Program-made: the position numbers and the translations under genes
Notes under the pieces: model-generated
Seen by the model: the letters and a program-made list of their open reading frames with translations, nothing else
The model's database searches: none
What the model was told of the DNA's origin: nothing
Shown here: positions 20,588 through 31,960 of the stretch, in pieces
How positions within the stretch are numbered: position 1 is the stretch's first letter
Layout of the letters: each line of letters starts with the position of its first letter
Origin: Tilletia caries
Lineage: Eukaryota > Basidiomycota > Exobasidiomycetes > Tilletiales > Tilletiaceae
Assembly: GCA_032718865.1 (NCBI GenBank)
Contig: JALUTQ010000004.1
Location: forward strand, 1,178,001 to 1,242,000
DNA length: 64,000 nucleotides
Direction: 5' to 3'

Positions 20588-23500
20588 ATGCATCTGCCAG
20601 CTTCTCATCTCAAAGCAAGAAGACCCATCCTTCAGCTTCAACCGCACTATCTAGGAACGATGGCATACCGGTGCGGTCACCACCACTGTCTCGCACGGCA
20701 CTGGCTCGACGAGCGCGTGAGCGGATCACGGACGGCGCCCGTATTTTCCTCATGCTGCGCGCGAGGGAAGGTCAAGCTTCCTTTAATCTTCGATGCACCG
20801 GAGCGACTTCAACGGCTGTATCAAGGCACCGATCTCCTGTCCAATCGATTTCAAAATGCGACCCGGGATTACAACAACATGTTCTCCTTCATCTCCATGG
20901 GCGGAGCCCGGCGGGACATGACAGTTGCTGGACAGATGGGCGTGTACACTTTCAAGATCCAGGGTCAAGTCTACCACCAAGCGGGTTCTCTTGCACCGGC
21001 TCCAGACGGCAGACCTTCTTACGCACAGACGTATTTCGTGCAGACGGACCCACAAGCAGAAGCAGGCATTCGTCTACATGGCTCCAGTCGCCGTCAAGAC
21101 ATGGACATCGAGACGATAAAACGAGTGCAGGAAGAGATCTACAGATGCAGTCCCTTCGCCTCTTTCTTGCGCTCCGCCAGCGACACGCTCTCCGCCGCCG
21201 AACGAGAAGGAAACGATACCGCTATCCGTATCATCGATCCAGGTCGTATAGGCGGAACTGACCCTCGCACATATAACCGTCCAACAGCCTCCGAGGTTGC
21301 AGCCCTCATATTGCACGATGCGCACAACACAAGCCACGGACGAGACCTGATCTTCTACTACAAGGAAGGCCCTCTTCGACGCGTTTCAGAACTCCACCCG
21401 GCATTCCTTCCCTTACGATTTCCTCTGCTTATCCCGTACGGCCACTTTGGATGGTATCCATACATCCCGCTCGGCATAGAAACTCCTCGAGCCATTTTTC
21501 GATCCCGACCAGAATGTCGCCCGCGCAGCGCTTTTAATGCCTCAAGGTATGTGTCCCTACATAACCCTTTTTCCTATTCTGAAAGCAGGTCTTCTGATAT
21601 CCCATCATCTGTGATCTGCTACAGTGGCCGAGAGTCGTGGACGCGGCGGCACACACAAGGTGACGCTGGAAATGTTCCACGCTTTCCATTTGCATGATCA
21701 CGGCCAGTTCTCCACCTTACTTCACGGTCGCAACCTTTTTCAAGAGTACGTCGTCGACGCGTGGACCATGATCGAGCAGGACCGGGTCCAATGGCAGCGG
21801 AACAATCAAGACACACTCCGTGCAGAGGAATACGCTGGCCTTCAAGATGCTCTGATCACCGGTCGAGACCTCAACTCGGTCGGGAAGAGGACCATCCTTG
21901 CGGCAAGCTTCACCGGGGGGCCGCGGTGGTGGCAAGCGAGGTACCACGACGCGATTGCGCTCTCACGAGAATACGGTCGCCCAGATTTGTTTATCACGAT
22001 GACCACCAATGTCCATTGGCGGGAGATTCAAGACGAGCTGTATCCCGGGCAAACGGCATCCGATAGGCCGGACTTGGTGTCTCGAGTCTTTTGGCTCAAA
22101 CTCGACCACCTTCTCTTCCTCACCACCAAGCAACATGTCATGGGTGAGGTCGCTGCCCACTGCTACTCGGTCGAATTTCAGAAACGGGGCCTGCCACATG
22201 TCCATCTTCTACTGTTCCTCAAGGATCGCGACAGGCTCAACTCAGCGAGGGCAATCGACTCCGCCGTCTGCGCCGAACTACCAGATCCCATCCAAGAACC
22301 GGAACTGCACACAGCCGTTCTCACGCACATGGTTCACGGCCCGTGCACAGCGAATCAACCGTGCACAGCGAATCAACCGTGCATGCAGAATCCGACGATG
22401 CCGGGACAATGTTCTCGGCGGTATCCTCGACCTGTTCGTGCGGCAACTGTTGCAGACGTAGACGGATACCCCGAGTACCGTCGACGACCAGACGGCGCTA
22501 CTGCACAGAAGCGCATCGCTGGCGGACAAACAGTCACCATTGACTCTTCTTGGGTCATACCATATAATCCCTTTCTCTTACGAACGTTCGATTGCCACAT
22601 CAACGTGGAGGTCTGTACCGCAATCAGTGAGGTCAAATATTTGTACAAATACATTTTCAAAGGCCCAGACCAGGTCACGATCACCACCGATGCTGATGGC
22701 AACGCTACCATCGACGAGATTACAGACTATCTGAAAGCTCGCTATGTATCTCCTTGCGAAGGTCAGTCTTTTCGTGTAAAGTGCCGATGCACACAACATC
22801 CTTAACCCCTTCTGCCCTCTACTTTGAACAGCTGTTGGTCGTATCTTGAATTGTCAGCTACATGGTCTTTATCCGAGTGTACACGCACTGGACATCCACC
22901 TCGAGGGGCAACATCGCGTCGTCTTCGACCCGGACAACGAAGGTGACGCCCTCAACCGCCTGGAATCCGCGCAAGACAACTCCAAGCTGCTCGCCTTTTT
23001 TGCATTGTGCAGCAGCGACCCCGTCGCAACTGCAGACCTCACGTACGCAACAGTTCCCGCTCGGTACACTTGGGACTCACGATCAAAACAGTGGAAGCGT
23101 CGTTCACAAGCCCGTGCACAGGGACAAGTAGGTCGCATCTACTACGCCCCCTTCTCCAGTGGGGAAAAATACTATCTCCGACGTCTACTCCACATTGTCA
23201 CCTGTCCCAAATCGTTCGCAGACCTTCGCACGTTCGAGGGGGTTCAATACAACACTTTTCGAGAGGCCTGTGCGGCCCGCGGTCTCATTGCAGATGATCA
23301 AGAGTGGCATCACTGCCTCGAGGAAGCATCACAGATTCAGACCGGATCCGCTCTTCGACACCTCTTTTCCACCATCGTCTTGAATCACGAGGTTCAAGAT
23401 ATCCAATCATTGTACGACCATCATCACGTGGCGTTGGCGGACGATTGCCGGAGACGACTGCTCCGTCGAGGAATTTCAAACCCGTCAAACGAGCGCATCC

Positions 23501-25125
23501 TTTCCTTATCGCGGGCTCTCATCAGGGAGACCATGCTCAAGATCCAACCCACCTTCGACTTCACCGGCTTTCCTGTTCTCCCACCCGACCCGGAGTTTTC
23601 AGCGGATATCAACGACCTTCCTTCTGTGGTGCAAGACGAGCTCTCATACGATCGCGTCGCACAGTTGGCATTTGCACAGCAAGCATACAGTTCCCTGAAC
23701 GAAGAACAACGGACCGTCTTCAACGAGATCACCACCGCTATCCAAACGGAGACACCCGCAGTCTTCTTCCTCGACGGTCCTGGCGGGTCAGGCAAGACAT
23801 ACGTCGAGAACGCAATCCTTGCCCACGTCCGCGGACATGAACAAGTGGCGCTCGCCATAGCTTCTTCTGGAATTGCGGCCTTGATGCTCGAAGGAGGACG
23901 AACCGCTCACAATCGATTCAAGATCCCGTTCACCATTCATAGCGACTCCATCTGCTCCATCAGAGCTCAGTCTGGAGATGCGGCACTTCTGCGGCAGGCG
24001 AAACTCATTATCTGGGACGAGGCGCCGATGCAACACCGCCACGTCGTAGAGGCAGTCGATCGGTTGTTGAAAGACATTCGCCAAGATCAGTCTCCCTTTG
24101 GCGGCATCATAATGCTCTTCTCCGGAGACTGGAGACAGACTCTCCCGATCATTCGAGGCGCCTCCGACGCCGACGTCCTTGCCGCCTGCTTGCACAAATC
24201 GGCGTTCTGGGCATCCATAAAGATCTTACGGCTTACCGTCAACCAAAGAGTACTGGCCAACAACCAATTGGTCTCGCCTCAGACACAGGCATTCCTCACC
24301 GCGTACAACGAATGGGTTATGCATGTCGGAAACGGTACTCAGGAATCGGACGAGTACAAGAACATCGGTATCCCAGAGTGGCTCCGAATCAACGACGACG
24401 AGCCAACGAAGCTGATCAACGCTGTATACGGTGACCACGCAACTACAGCAGAAGATCGAGAGCGGTACTGGAGCCGGCGTGCCATCCTCCATGCGCGCAA
24501 CATTGATGTTGACGACACAAACACACATGTGCTCGGAATGATCTCTGGGCAAGTCAAAGTCGTACACAGCGCCGACAGAGCTCTCACTCCCGACGGCGAC
24601 TCACATCCTGGCTTCCCCCCGGAGACGTTGGCCACCATCAACCCATCTGGAATGCCACCACATCAGCTGGCTGTAAAGGTAGGAACTCCAGTAATGCTCC
24701 TTCGAAACTTGGACCCTTCTCATGGGCTCTGCAACGGTACCCGACTGTTGCTCACCCACATCGGCAACAAGGTTATGGAAGCCAAGATTTTGACCGGCGC
24801 ATCCAAGCACAAAGGCAAATCGGTCTTCATCCCCCGCATTCGGAACAGAAGTGGAGACGGCGTACTTCCTTTCATTCTCGATCGCCTTCAGTATCCTCTC
24901 AAGTTGTGCTTTGCGATGTCGATCAATAAGAGCCAAGGACAATCTATCCACCGAGTAGGCATCGACCTTCGATACCCTGCCTTCGCTCATGGACAATTAT
25001 ACGTTGCATTGTCCAGAACAACCGACCCTTCCACAGTTCGATGCCTTCTTCCAAAGGGGCACACTGCCACTCCGAACATCGTGCTAAAAGCTGCCCTTGC
25101 TCACACCAATACCGCAGCTCCGTGA
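20588..25125 (+). CDS. Helitron Rep-helicase (rolling-circle transposase), one apparent frameshift
   Basis: Single protein of about 1450 residues from three exons: 20588-21546, 21625-22761, 22832-25125 (GTATGT...ACAG and GTCAGT...ACAG introns, phases agree). The N terminus has the Helitron cysteine region (YRCGHHHC...FSSCC...GKVKLP). The Helitron_like_N/Rep part has FPLLIPYGHFGW, the HUH motif GLPHVHLLLF and the tyrosine motif YLYKYIFKG. The PIF1-type SF1 helicase has Walker A GPGGSGKT, Walker B IIWDEAPM and a C-terminal INKSQGQS...LYVALSR. Known role: nicking and rolling-circle transposition. In a T-run near 21497 the frame must shift by one to join LGIETPRAIF to FFDPDQNVARAALLMPQ; apart from that it is open, so a recent copy or a sequencing error is plausible. 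Start uncertain; HYLGTMAYRC implies it lies at or before 20588. Confidence 0.85.
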
Positions 25126-25480
25126 CCGGCTGATGATCAAATGTACCATCTCCCTTTTCCCACTTCTTTCCACCTGTAGCCTTTTTCACAGATCAGAATC
25201 ATAACTCATAAGATTGTAAGCATACCCGTCACCAGCTAGACACCACATCCTCATTACGTCTCAGCATTTGAGTGTCCATTGCAGCTTGCAGAAACAGTAG
25301 GCACAGAGCTGAGTTCTGGAAGGAAAGAATCACAACGTTCATGGATCGTCCATTCGAGCAATCGTTGTCCATCATTGGGAGACCTTCAATCACAGCACCA
25401 ACCCAGCTGGGAGAGATCGTCCATTCGAGCAATCGGTGTCCGTGATGCGGAATCATTTTGGTCGGCGTGGCGTACTGCAT
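25126..25480. other. Spacer between convergent Helitron genes
   Basis: No gene. A direct repeat GATCGTCCATTCGAGCAATCG occurs near 25342 and 25411. No CTRR-type Helitron terminus with adjacent hairpin is evident here. Confidence 0.4.
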
Positions 25481-27254
25481 TCAGGTCGTGCTGGCGTCGT
25501 CAGCCTCCGCTCCCTCGCTGAATCGTACTCGCTTCCGCGCTTCTCCTTCGTCGTCCTCCGCCTGTCTGCGATTTCGCGCGCTCATCACCTCGGCGAAGGC
25601 TCCTTCCGTCAAGACGCCATCGAACGGACTCTCTGCTGTGATTGTGGCAGCGTCTCCGACCCTCGAACGTACGGACACAGAGCCCGAGGAGGATGCTTGC
25701 GCAGTCGTCTTGAATCGACCGCTTGAGCCCAAGTTGGAGGTCGATCCCTCCGATGTCGATGTTGATGTAGCCTGCACAGACTTCGAAGGCGCCATCCAGA
25801 TCTTCTTTGAAGCCTTGCTTGAGCTCGCGCCAGAAGACAAAACCTCCGACTGACCGCCGTCACGGACGCTGTTCTGCAGCTCCTCCATCGCCACAGTGAG
25901 TATGTATCCTTCGTCATCGTTGTGCAAGGTCTGCACCGCCCCGCGGGCGCTGATGAAGTCGTTCACATCGACCGGTTTGTAGTTCGCCCAACGTTTCGAC
26001 TTCTTTCCGTCAGGAACTAGCCAACGACTGACAACAATCGTCTGCTGACCGACCTGTCAACGAAACGTGAACGTCAGCACAGACATCACCCACGACACAA
26101 TCCATCGCTGCACTTACAATATCAACGCAGCTCTCCATCGTGAAGGTACGATCCTTGGATGCTGTAACCCGTCCTGCAACGCGTACCCGCCACGGCAACG
26201 AGCAGAGCTGTTCCTCCATGTACGTGTCCGATCCCAACGTTCCCGGCCGAAGCTCGATCCGGCCGTTGATTGCTTCGAACACGAGTCCGTCGTTGTCGAT
26301 GCCCACCTGCACCGTCATCGTGTAGATTCCCAGCACCATGGGCGCCGCATCTACGGTCTTCACGTCCAACACCATAAACCGATGCGTTGAAATGTTGAAA
26401 CTGTTTCGACTGGAGAGTGCCGATCCTTTGGACGCCGTTCCAACCTTCGTTTCCTCCTTCGCTCCACCCACTGTCGCCACAGTGCTCTTTTCAGCGGAAG
26501 TCCCGTTGCCTGCAACGGCCTTTGACGGACTGCCTGCCTTCCACGCGCTGGACCACTTCTTGCCGCTCGATGAACTGCTGCGCGAAGATACGGATCCCGC
26601 GCGCTTATGCGGAACATTATCTTGAAGACGGTCAAGGCGTGCCGTCAAGCCGTTGGTGGTGGAAGTGACCGTTCCGAGCGCTCCAGCGTATGATCCCACC
26701 TTCGGGATGTCGAAGCCTGTGTCCGTGCCATCGACGAGGAAAGTAACCTCGAACTTCTTCTTCTCTTCGATCTAATCAAAGAAGCATCGTTAGCAAACAT
26801 CAATTCCTTCAGCTTACCCCATCCCGCACCGTCATCTACTCACCACAAACGTTTGCCCTTTGATCGTGAAACTTGATGCCGTTGCTGATGTGACCAAGCC
26901 GAAAGCGTGGATCTGCATTGGCAGATTCGAGAAGTGTTTGTCCAGGTATTGCTCCTCCTCTTCCGGATCCCCGGGTGCGACCGCGACTTGAGAGCGATCA
27001 TATGTAAGCTCGACGCCGGTAGAAGGCGTTGCCACCAAGAAAATGCCCGTTACCAGCGTCCCCCGCGATGGCGGTTCGTCCCTCCACCAGCCCTTGAGCG
27101 CGACATGGCCCGCGTCGCCGAACGCCAGCCGACCAAGTGATTCGATCCGCACAAAGCCGACTTTGTCCCGTATCTCTAGATTGTTAATGTCCTCCACCGG
27201 GAACACATGAACCATCTCTGCCCACGATGTATATGTTGATACAGTAGTAGTCAT
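25481..27254 (-). CDS. Two-module OB-fold-like protein next to the Helitron, intact, three exons
   Basis: Start ATG at 27252-27254, exons 27254-26844, 26771-26118 and 26053-25481; phases close exactly (411, 654 and 573 nt), giving 545 residues. Two segments look alike: (M)QIHAFGLVTSATASSFTIKG and WRVRVAGRVTASKDRTFTMES, each followed after an intron by a charged strand and then a linker. This resembles a repeated small beta-barrel (OB-like) fold, but no signature is strong enough to name a family. A Ser-rich linker, a basic RKRVRF near the C terminus and an acidic end are also seen. Convergent with the Helitron gene, 355 bp away. Inference: an accessory single-strand-binding protein carried by the Helitron, analogous to RPA-like genes in plant Helitrons. 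It could also be an unrelated host gene. Confidence 0.7.
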
Positions 27255-27633
27255 CTTCGAGGATGGACCTGAAAACTGCAGAAAGACGCGGTTGAAGTTC
27301 AGATGCAAACAGCAACAGCATCCCCACCCCGCTCTTTATACATGACAACTCACGTCCTTCTCAATACCCCAATCATGCGTCCAACAAGACCCATGACGCC
27401 TGTGCGTCCGCACGGCCGCACTCCGCCCCAACGCGGCCTCGCCCGCTCCGCTCCAAGCCTGCAGACCTGCAGTACATGATACATCTATCTCGCCTCATAA
27501 ATCTGTATCTTCCCCTCTCTCTCTCCTCCGTGATAAACACCGTGTAGTGTGCTTGAGACTTGAACCGTGTGATTGCAACAGCGGTATCACATTAATATCC
27601 GTTTGATTTGCTGATTACTCAACCCAATCGCGA

Positions 27634-27654
27634 TCATACGGGCGCCCGCAGGGC
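27634..27654. other. GC-rich hairpin, possible Helitron 3' signal
   Basis: CGGGCGCCC-GCA-GGGCGGCCG forms an 8-of-9 bp stem in an otherwise AT-rich stretch. Helitron 3' ends have such a hairpin, but no CTRR terminus follows within the usual dozen bases, so assignment is weak. Confidence 0.3.
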
Positions 27655-29746
27655 GGCCGTCCTTTATCCTTGTCCAAAGACGAACGCAGATAGAACGATT
27701 TAGAGATCGTCATTATGAACAAAACCAGCTGCATTGTCCTTATACTCCTGTTTAGCAATGCACGCAACGTAGCCGCATCTCCCCATGCAATTGGATGCTG
27801 TCCAAGGCGTTGCGTGTGCTGTCCTTGCTACGGGGAGCAAAAGACTTGGTGCGAATACGAGAAGCCTTGCGATGTCACTACGTTTCTCGGCCGAGACGGT
27901 GACACGGTGACAGCACCAAGTTGATTCCTGCACCAGCCTGCACGACTTGACCACCACCACCACCACCTCCACGACGTCGCCGACAGCATGCGCATCCACA
28001 TGACCACAGTCTCATCGCAGGGAGTGGGTGCGCAGGATGTGGTTTACGGTGAGCATCCGCTGGTTCTGCTGCTGCCTGCTCGTTGCTGGGTCCGCGTGGA
28101 TGCATCCACTGACATCTTCTTCCATGCGTGATGCGCAGGCGGCCATCCCACCCTTAAGCATCGCATGGTATCTTGTACGGTCAGGCGCTTGTGAGTCCCA
28201 CTGATACCTCTGCTGGCTTACTGTCTCCTGTCTCGTCTTTCGGCCTCCTGACGCTTTCGTCCTCTGCTTTGCTGCTGACTTCCGCAGCCTCAATCTACAC
28301 GACCTGTCCTTCGTTTTTCTTCGCAGCTCACAACTTCATCATTCTCCTTACAGCTACCCAATCCACTCGCTCTGATGCTTGCCTCTGGTCTCCCCCTCTT
28401 CCCACAGGTTGGACTCCGGCCTCAGCACGGCCACAGCGCGATCGACAAATAAGGTGCGCTTCCCTCTGCTGGCGCGACTTTTTCCTTTCCGAGTACTGAC
28501 TGTTGACATACTCTTTACTTCTACGGGCTCTCACAGATGACAGAACGCAACCGCTGCAGCAACGCGAATGGTCGCCAGCTTCTGAGGTCAGTCGTCCGTC
28601 ACCACTGATCGCTCTCACTGACATGTATTCTAGCTCTTCATTGGCAGCCTTACCATCGCGCATATTGCAGCCGCGGGGCGCAGGGCGTCTCGCTACTTGC
28701 AATACACTGAACATGATCATCAATACTGCTTTGTCTGACGTCTGAGGAGGAGGGTGAAGCGCTGGGAATGCCTATGGGAACGCACTGGGACGACCCTCTC
28801 CCGGACGATCCCTGGACGATCTGAAAATTGAGCTCCAAAAAAGCCCCCTCTTTGAAGTGCACGTCAATCCAAAAATGATCCGCCTTACTAATTGGCCGGA
28901 CGATCCAGAAATCACAGAGCCCGTCAACCCATGGATCGACCGGCAGGGTTGGCGGTGTAGGTCGACGTCCACATACTGGAGCCTGCCTGCCACTTCCACA
29001 GGGGTTCTGGATCGAGGACGTCCAGATGGCGGTGCATGCATGCCAAGTCGTGTCGAGAGACAGTCTGGGATCCGCTTTGAGCACAACAACATGGACGACA
29101 ACGACTGCTGTTGACCCTGGACTCCTGACATCTCCTCCTGATCCTCACCAACAAACATCGACAGGTCCAGGCGTCGATGCCATGGGCGACAACGATCCCT
29201 TGGCGTTTGGCGAGTGCGAACAGGAAGTCAAGGGAGCGTGAGCTACATTTTCTGCTGATCATCTCGTCTCACACCATTCCTGATACCTCTGCGCAGGCTC
29301 TTCACCGTTACGGACGCATGGAAACGCGGGCGTGGGAGGACTGATCCAGAATTTTCCGTATCTACAGACCCACCTCGACCGTTGGCCAATTCCCACGAAT
29401 AATTATGTGGACGGATCGACGTTCGATCTCTTACAGACAGGCCACAGCCCTGGTTCGGGAACGGTTCTGCGACCAAGGTGCTCAGATGCTCTCTGCAGAA
29501 CTTTCGCTGGACTTGCATAAGACTGGGTGTCGCGCCTCAGGACGCGTGTCGCCAGCAGAGCTGGTCGTGTGCATTTGGGTACATAAAGCGCTGACCTCTT
29601 GTCCTCTCCCTGTGCGCCTCTAGTTCTCAATCATCTTTCCCTTTTCCTCGCCTGCTCGGCCCACCATTCGCATCTCTTTCTCCAACGTTCCCTCCCGCTT
29701 TCCCACAAATCTAGCCGAACACCCCACCCAACCTGGCACTGCGAAG
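27655..29746. other. Gene-poor relic DNA
   Basis: Fragmentary frames on both strands with splice-like signals (for example CTCACAG near 28535 and CGCAG near 29297). None is recognisable. A purine-rich GGACGATCC patch at 28790-28910 resembles 18075-18150. Confidence 0.4.
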
Positions 29747-31182
29747 ATGAATTGGCGCAACCTTGTGGCTCTCCTCTTCGTTGCCAGCTCTGCTTCGCTG
29801 GTTCAAGCTCGTCCCTCGACGAGTACATCCTGCAACACTGCCTGCGTATCAGGCAGAGGTACCCGCACGACCTCGCTCGCGCCTCAAACCCGTCGTCCCA
29901 CAGTTACCACGTGAGTAGCCTTCTGCCACTCGTGACCCACCGACTCCCTTCTTCTTCTTTCGAAAGAGCTCACTTCCACGCGTGTCCACATACATAATCT
30001 TCTTCTTACAGGTGCCCTGTCGTAAAGTCGACCGTCACGGTAACTCGTCGTCGCACCTCGACCAAAGTTGTCGCCACCATCTCAACGAGGCTAGTGACGA
30101 GGAGTGCGCCCGCTGTCACACAAACCGTCACTCCGACCGTCTTCGCGGTCAGTGTGCCCGTTGTCACGGCTCAGGCTCCCGCCTTTACCCCGACTCAGAC
30201 CGACTTTACGGTCCAGCCCTCGCCCGGCACCTTCACGAGCACGTCTACGACGTTCACCAACCCTCCGGGCCCGACTTTGCCCGTTGCCCTTCCGCCCCGT
30301 GCCATCAGCGATGAGGAGGAGGAGGATGACGATGTTGAGGAGCGAGACAATGGCTTCAGCCTTCCCGAAGAATCCGTGCTCGACCGTCGGACTGCAAAGA
30401 GGATCACTCCCGCTAACGTAGCGAGCGAGGTTCGCCTTCTGAAGGGCAGAGAAGTCTACTGCCGTCGTATTGTCCGGCTCGACCCGAAGACTGTTGCCGG
30501 CACTCGGACTCGCACGGCCACGGTTAGCACCACGGTGCGTCCTCGGACGACAATTACTTCGACTGTCACCGCGGTCGCGACCAGCACAGTCTTCAACAGC
30601 GCTGCAAATGTCCTCATTGTGGGTAGAAACAGAGACTGCCGTCGAGCCATGCAGAACTGAGTGACAACTTATTACTGATCTTACATCATTTCGCTTCCTT
30701 TCCTCTGCCTTTTGCTCTTCTCAATCTTCACCGGATAGACGGCTGCGCCCACCACGAGCACGATTGTTGCCATTCCCATCACGGTCACCAGTACCTCGAC
30801 GGCCGCCACGGTGACGGTGACGTCAACCATCTTGACACCTCAGCCGACGGTGGTCGTTCCGCTCCTCCGCAACGTCTTCTGTGGACCTCGTGCTCGTTTC
30901 TACAACTCAGACTTGATTGGCACACTAAACGGCGACAACCAGCAGCTCAATGCCGTCCCGAGAAACGCAGGTCAAACCTGCTGCGATGCCGCTGCAGATA
31001 TGCCGGGGGCGGTCGGCTTCGCGGACTTTGGCGCTGGCAATTGCTTGTTAGTTCGGATCACTGCTGCGCCTCTCGAGCAATTCTGCGTGGCTGGCAATCC
31101 TGCGACGGGCTTGCTCACAAACGCCGGTGGGTGCGACCCCGCAAACTGCGCTATCGGTGGCCTGCTCCAGTGCGGAGCTTGA
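29747..31182 (+). CDS. Secreted Ser/Thr-rich, Cys-containing protein, intact, three exons
   Basis: Exons 29747-29910, 30012-30618, 30739-31182 (GTGAGT...ACAG and GTGGGT...ATAG introns) join in phase to give 404 residues. The N terminus is a clear signal peptide (MNWRNLVALLFVASSASLVQA). Val/Thr/Ser-rich mucin-like stretches (TVTVT, TSTTFT) suggest O-glycosylation. There is an acidic block DEEEEDDDVEE and a possible Kex2-type site RTAKR at about residue 155. The C-terminal ~110 residues hold about ten cysteines (FCGPRAR, TCCDAA, QFCVAG, GGCDPANCAIGG, LLQCGA). Likely exported and cell-wall-associated or processed. I do not recognise a named family. It is one of few intact non-transposon genes here. 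Confidence 0.8.
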
Positions 31183-31950
31183 TGCTTTCCATGTCCTCTC
31201 CACTTCGACACCCAGATCTAGTACTACGATCACTCGTACTATATACCGATCACGGCGTCTGCCATAAACCACCTTTTCCTCAGCGGAACTATACTCTACA
31301 TCCCCCAAACTACTATCCAATGTCAGCACTTCGACGCCTTTTTACATACACTCCGCTCTTCAGCACATTCCGACGAAGCTAGAAAAGGAGGGAAAAGGGT
31401 GAGCTCCGTTGCCAGCGCGGAGGATGGAACAAAATGTCCGGGCGTCCGAGATACTTGGCCCACGATTGGGAAAATCAGGAGTCAGGCAGGACTTTCACTC
31501 CCTGGGTGACCCATTTTGCGCCCGTGCGCCAGATAGAGAGATTCGTATAGCCTGCGCAGAAGGTAGGTAAACCGGGGTCCATCTTCCCAGCTTCCTGAGT
31601 CCCAGTAGGCTTCCGGTCAAAACCCAGCTCTGGCAAAACGACCGACTTGAGGGTGGGTGCGGCGGTGGCAGTATCCTCGCCTTCCAGACAGGGCCTTCGA
31701 TCGTACTGAACACTGAATCTGCGCGGAAAGGGTGGGGCGGACACAATGGTCAAGGATATTGTGCGACATCCACTGAGGAGAGGGGGACGAAAGAGGGTCA
31801 GGCTTCCTGTACGGTGAAGTCGCGGCCAATTGTCAGGACCTCAGCGAGTCAGTGAGTTGTAAGCTTGCCTTGGGAAGCATGGAAGAAAGGTGTCAGCCTT
31901 TCTTCGCTTCGCTGAGGCGCTATAGATTGAGTTATTGCGTGAGGCAGGCT
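31183..31950. other. Intergenic, no gene seen
   Basis: Short frames only; ends at the MULE target duplication. Confidence 0.4.
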
Positions 31951-31960
31951 CCAGCCCAAG

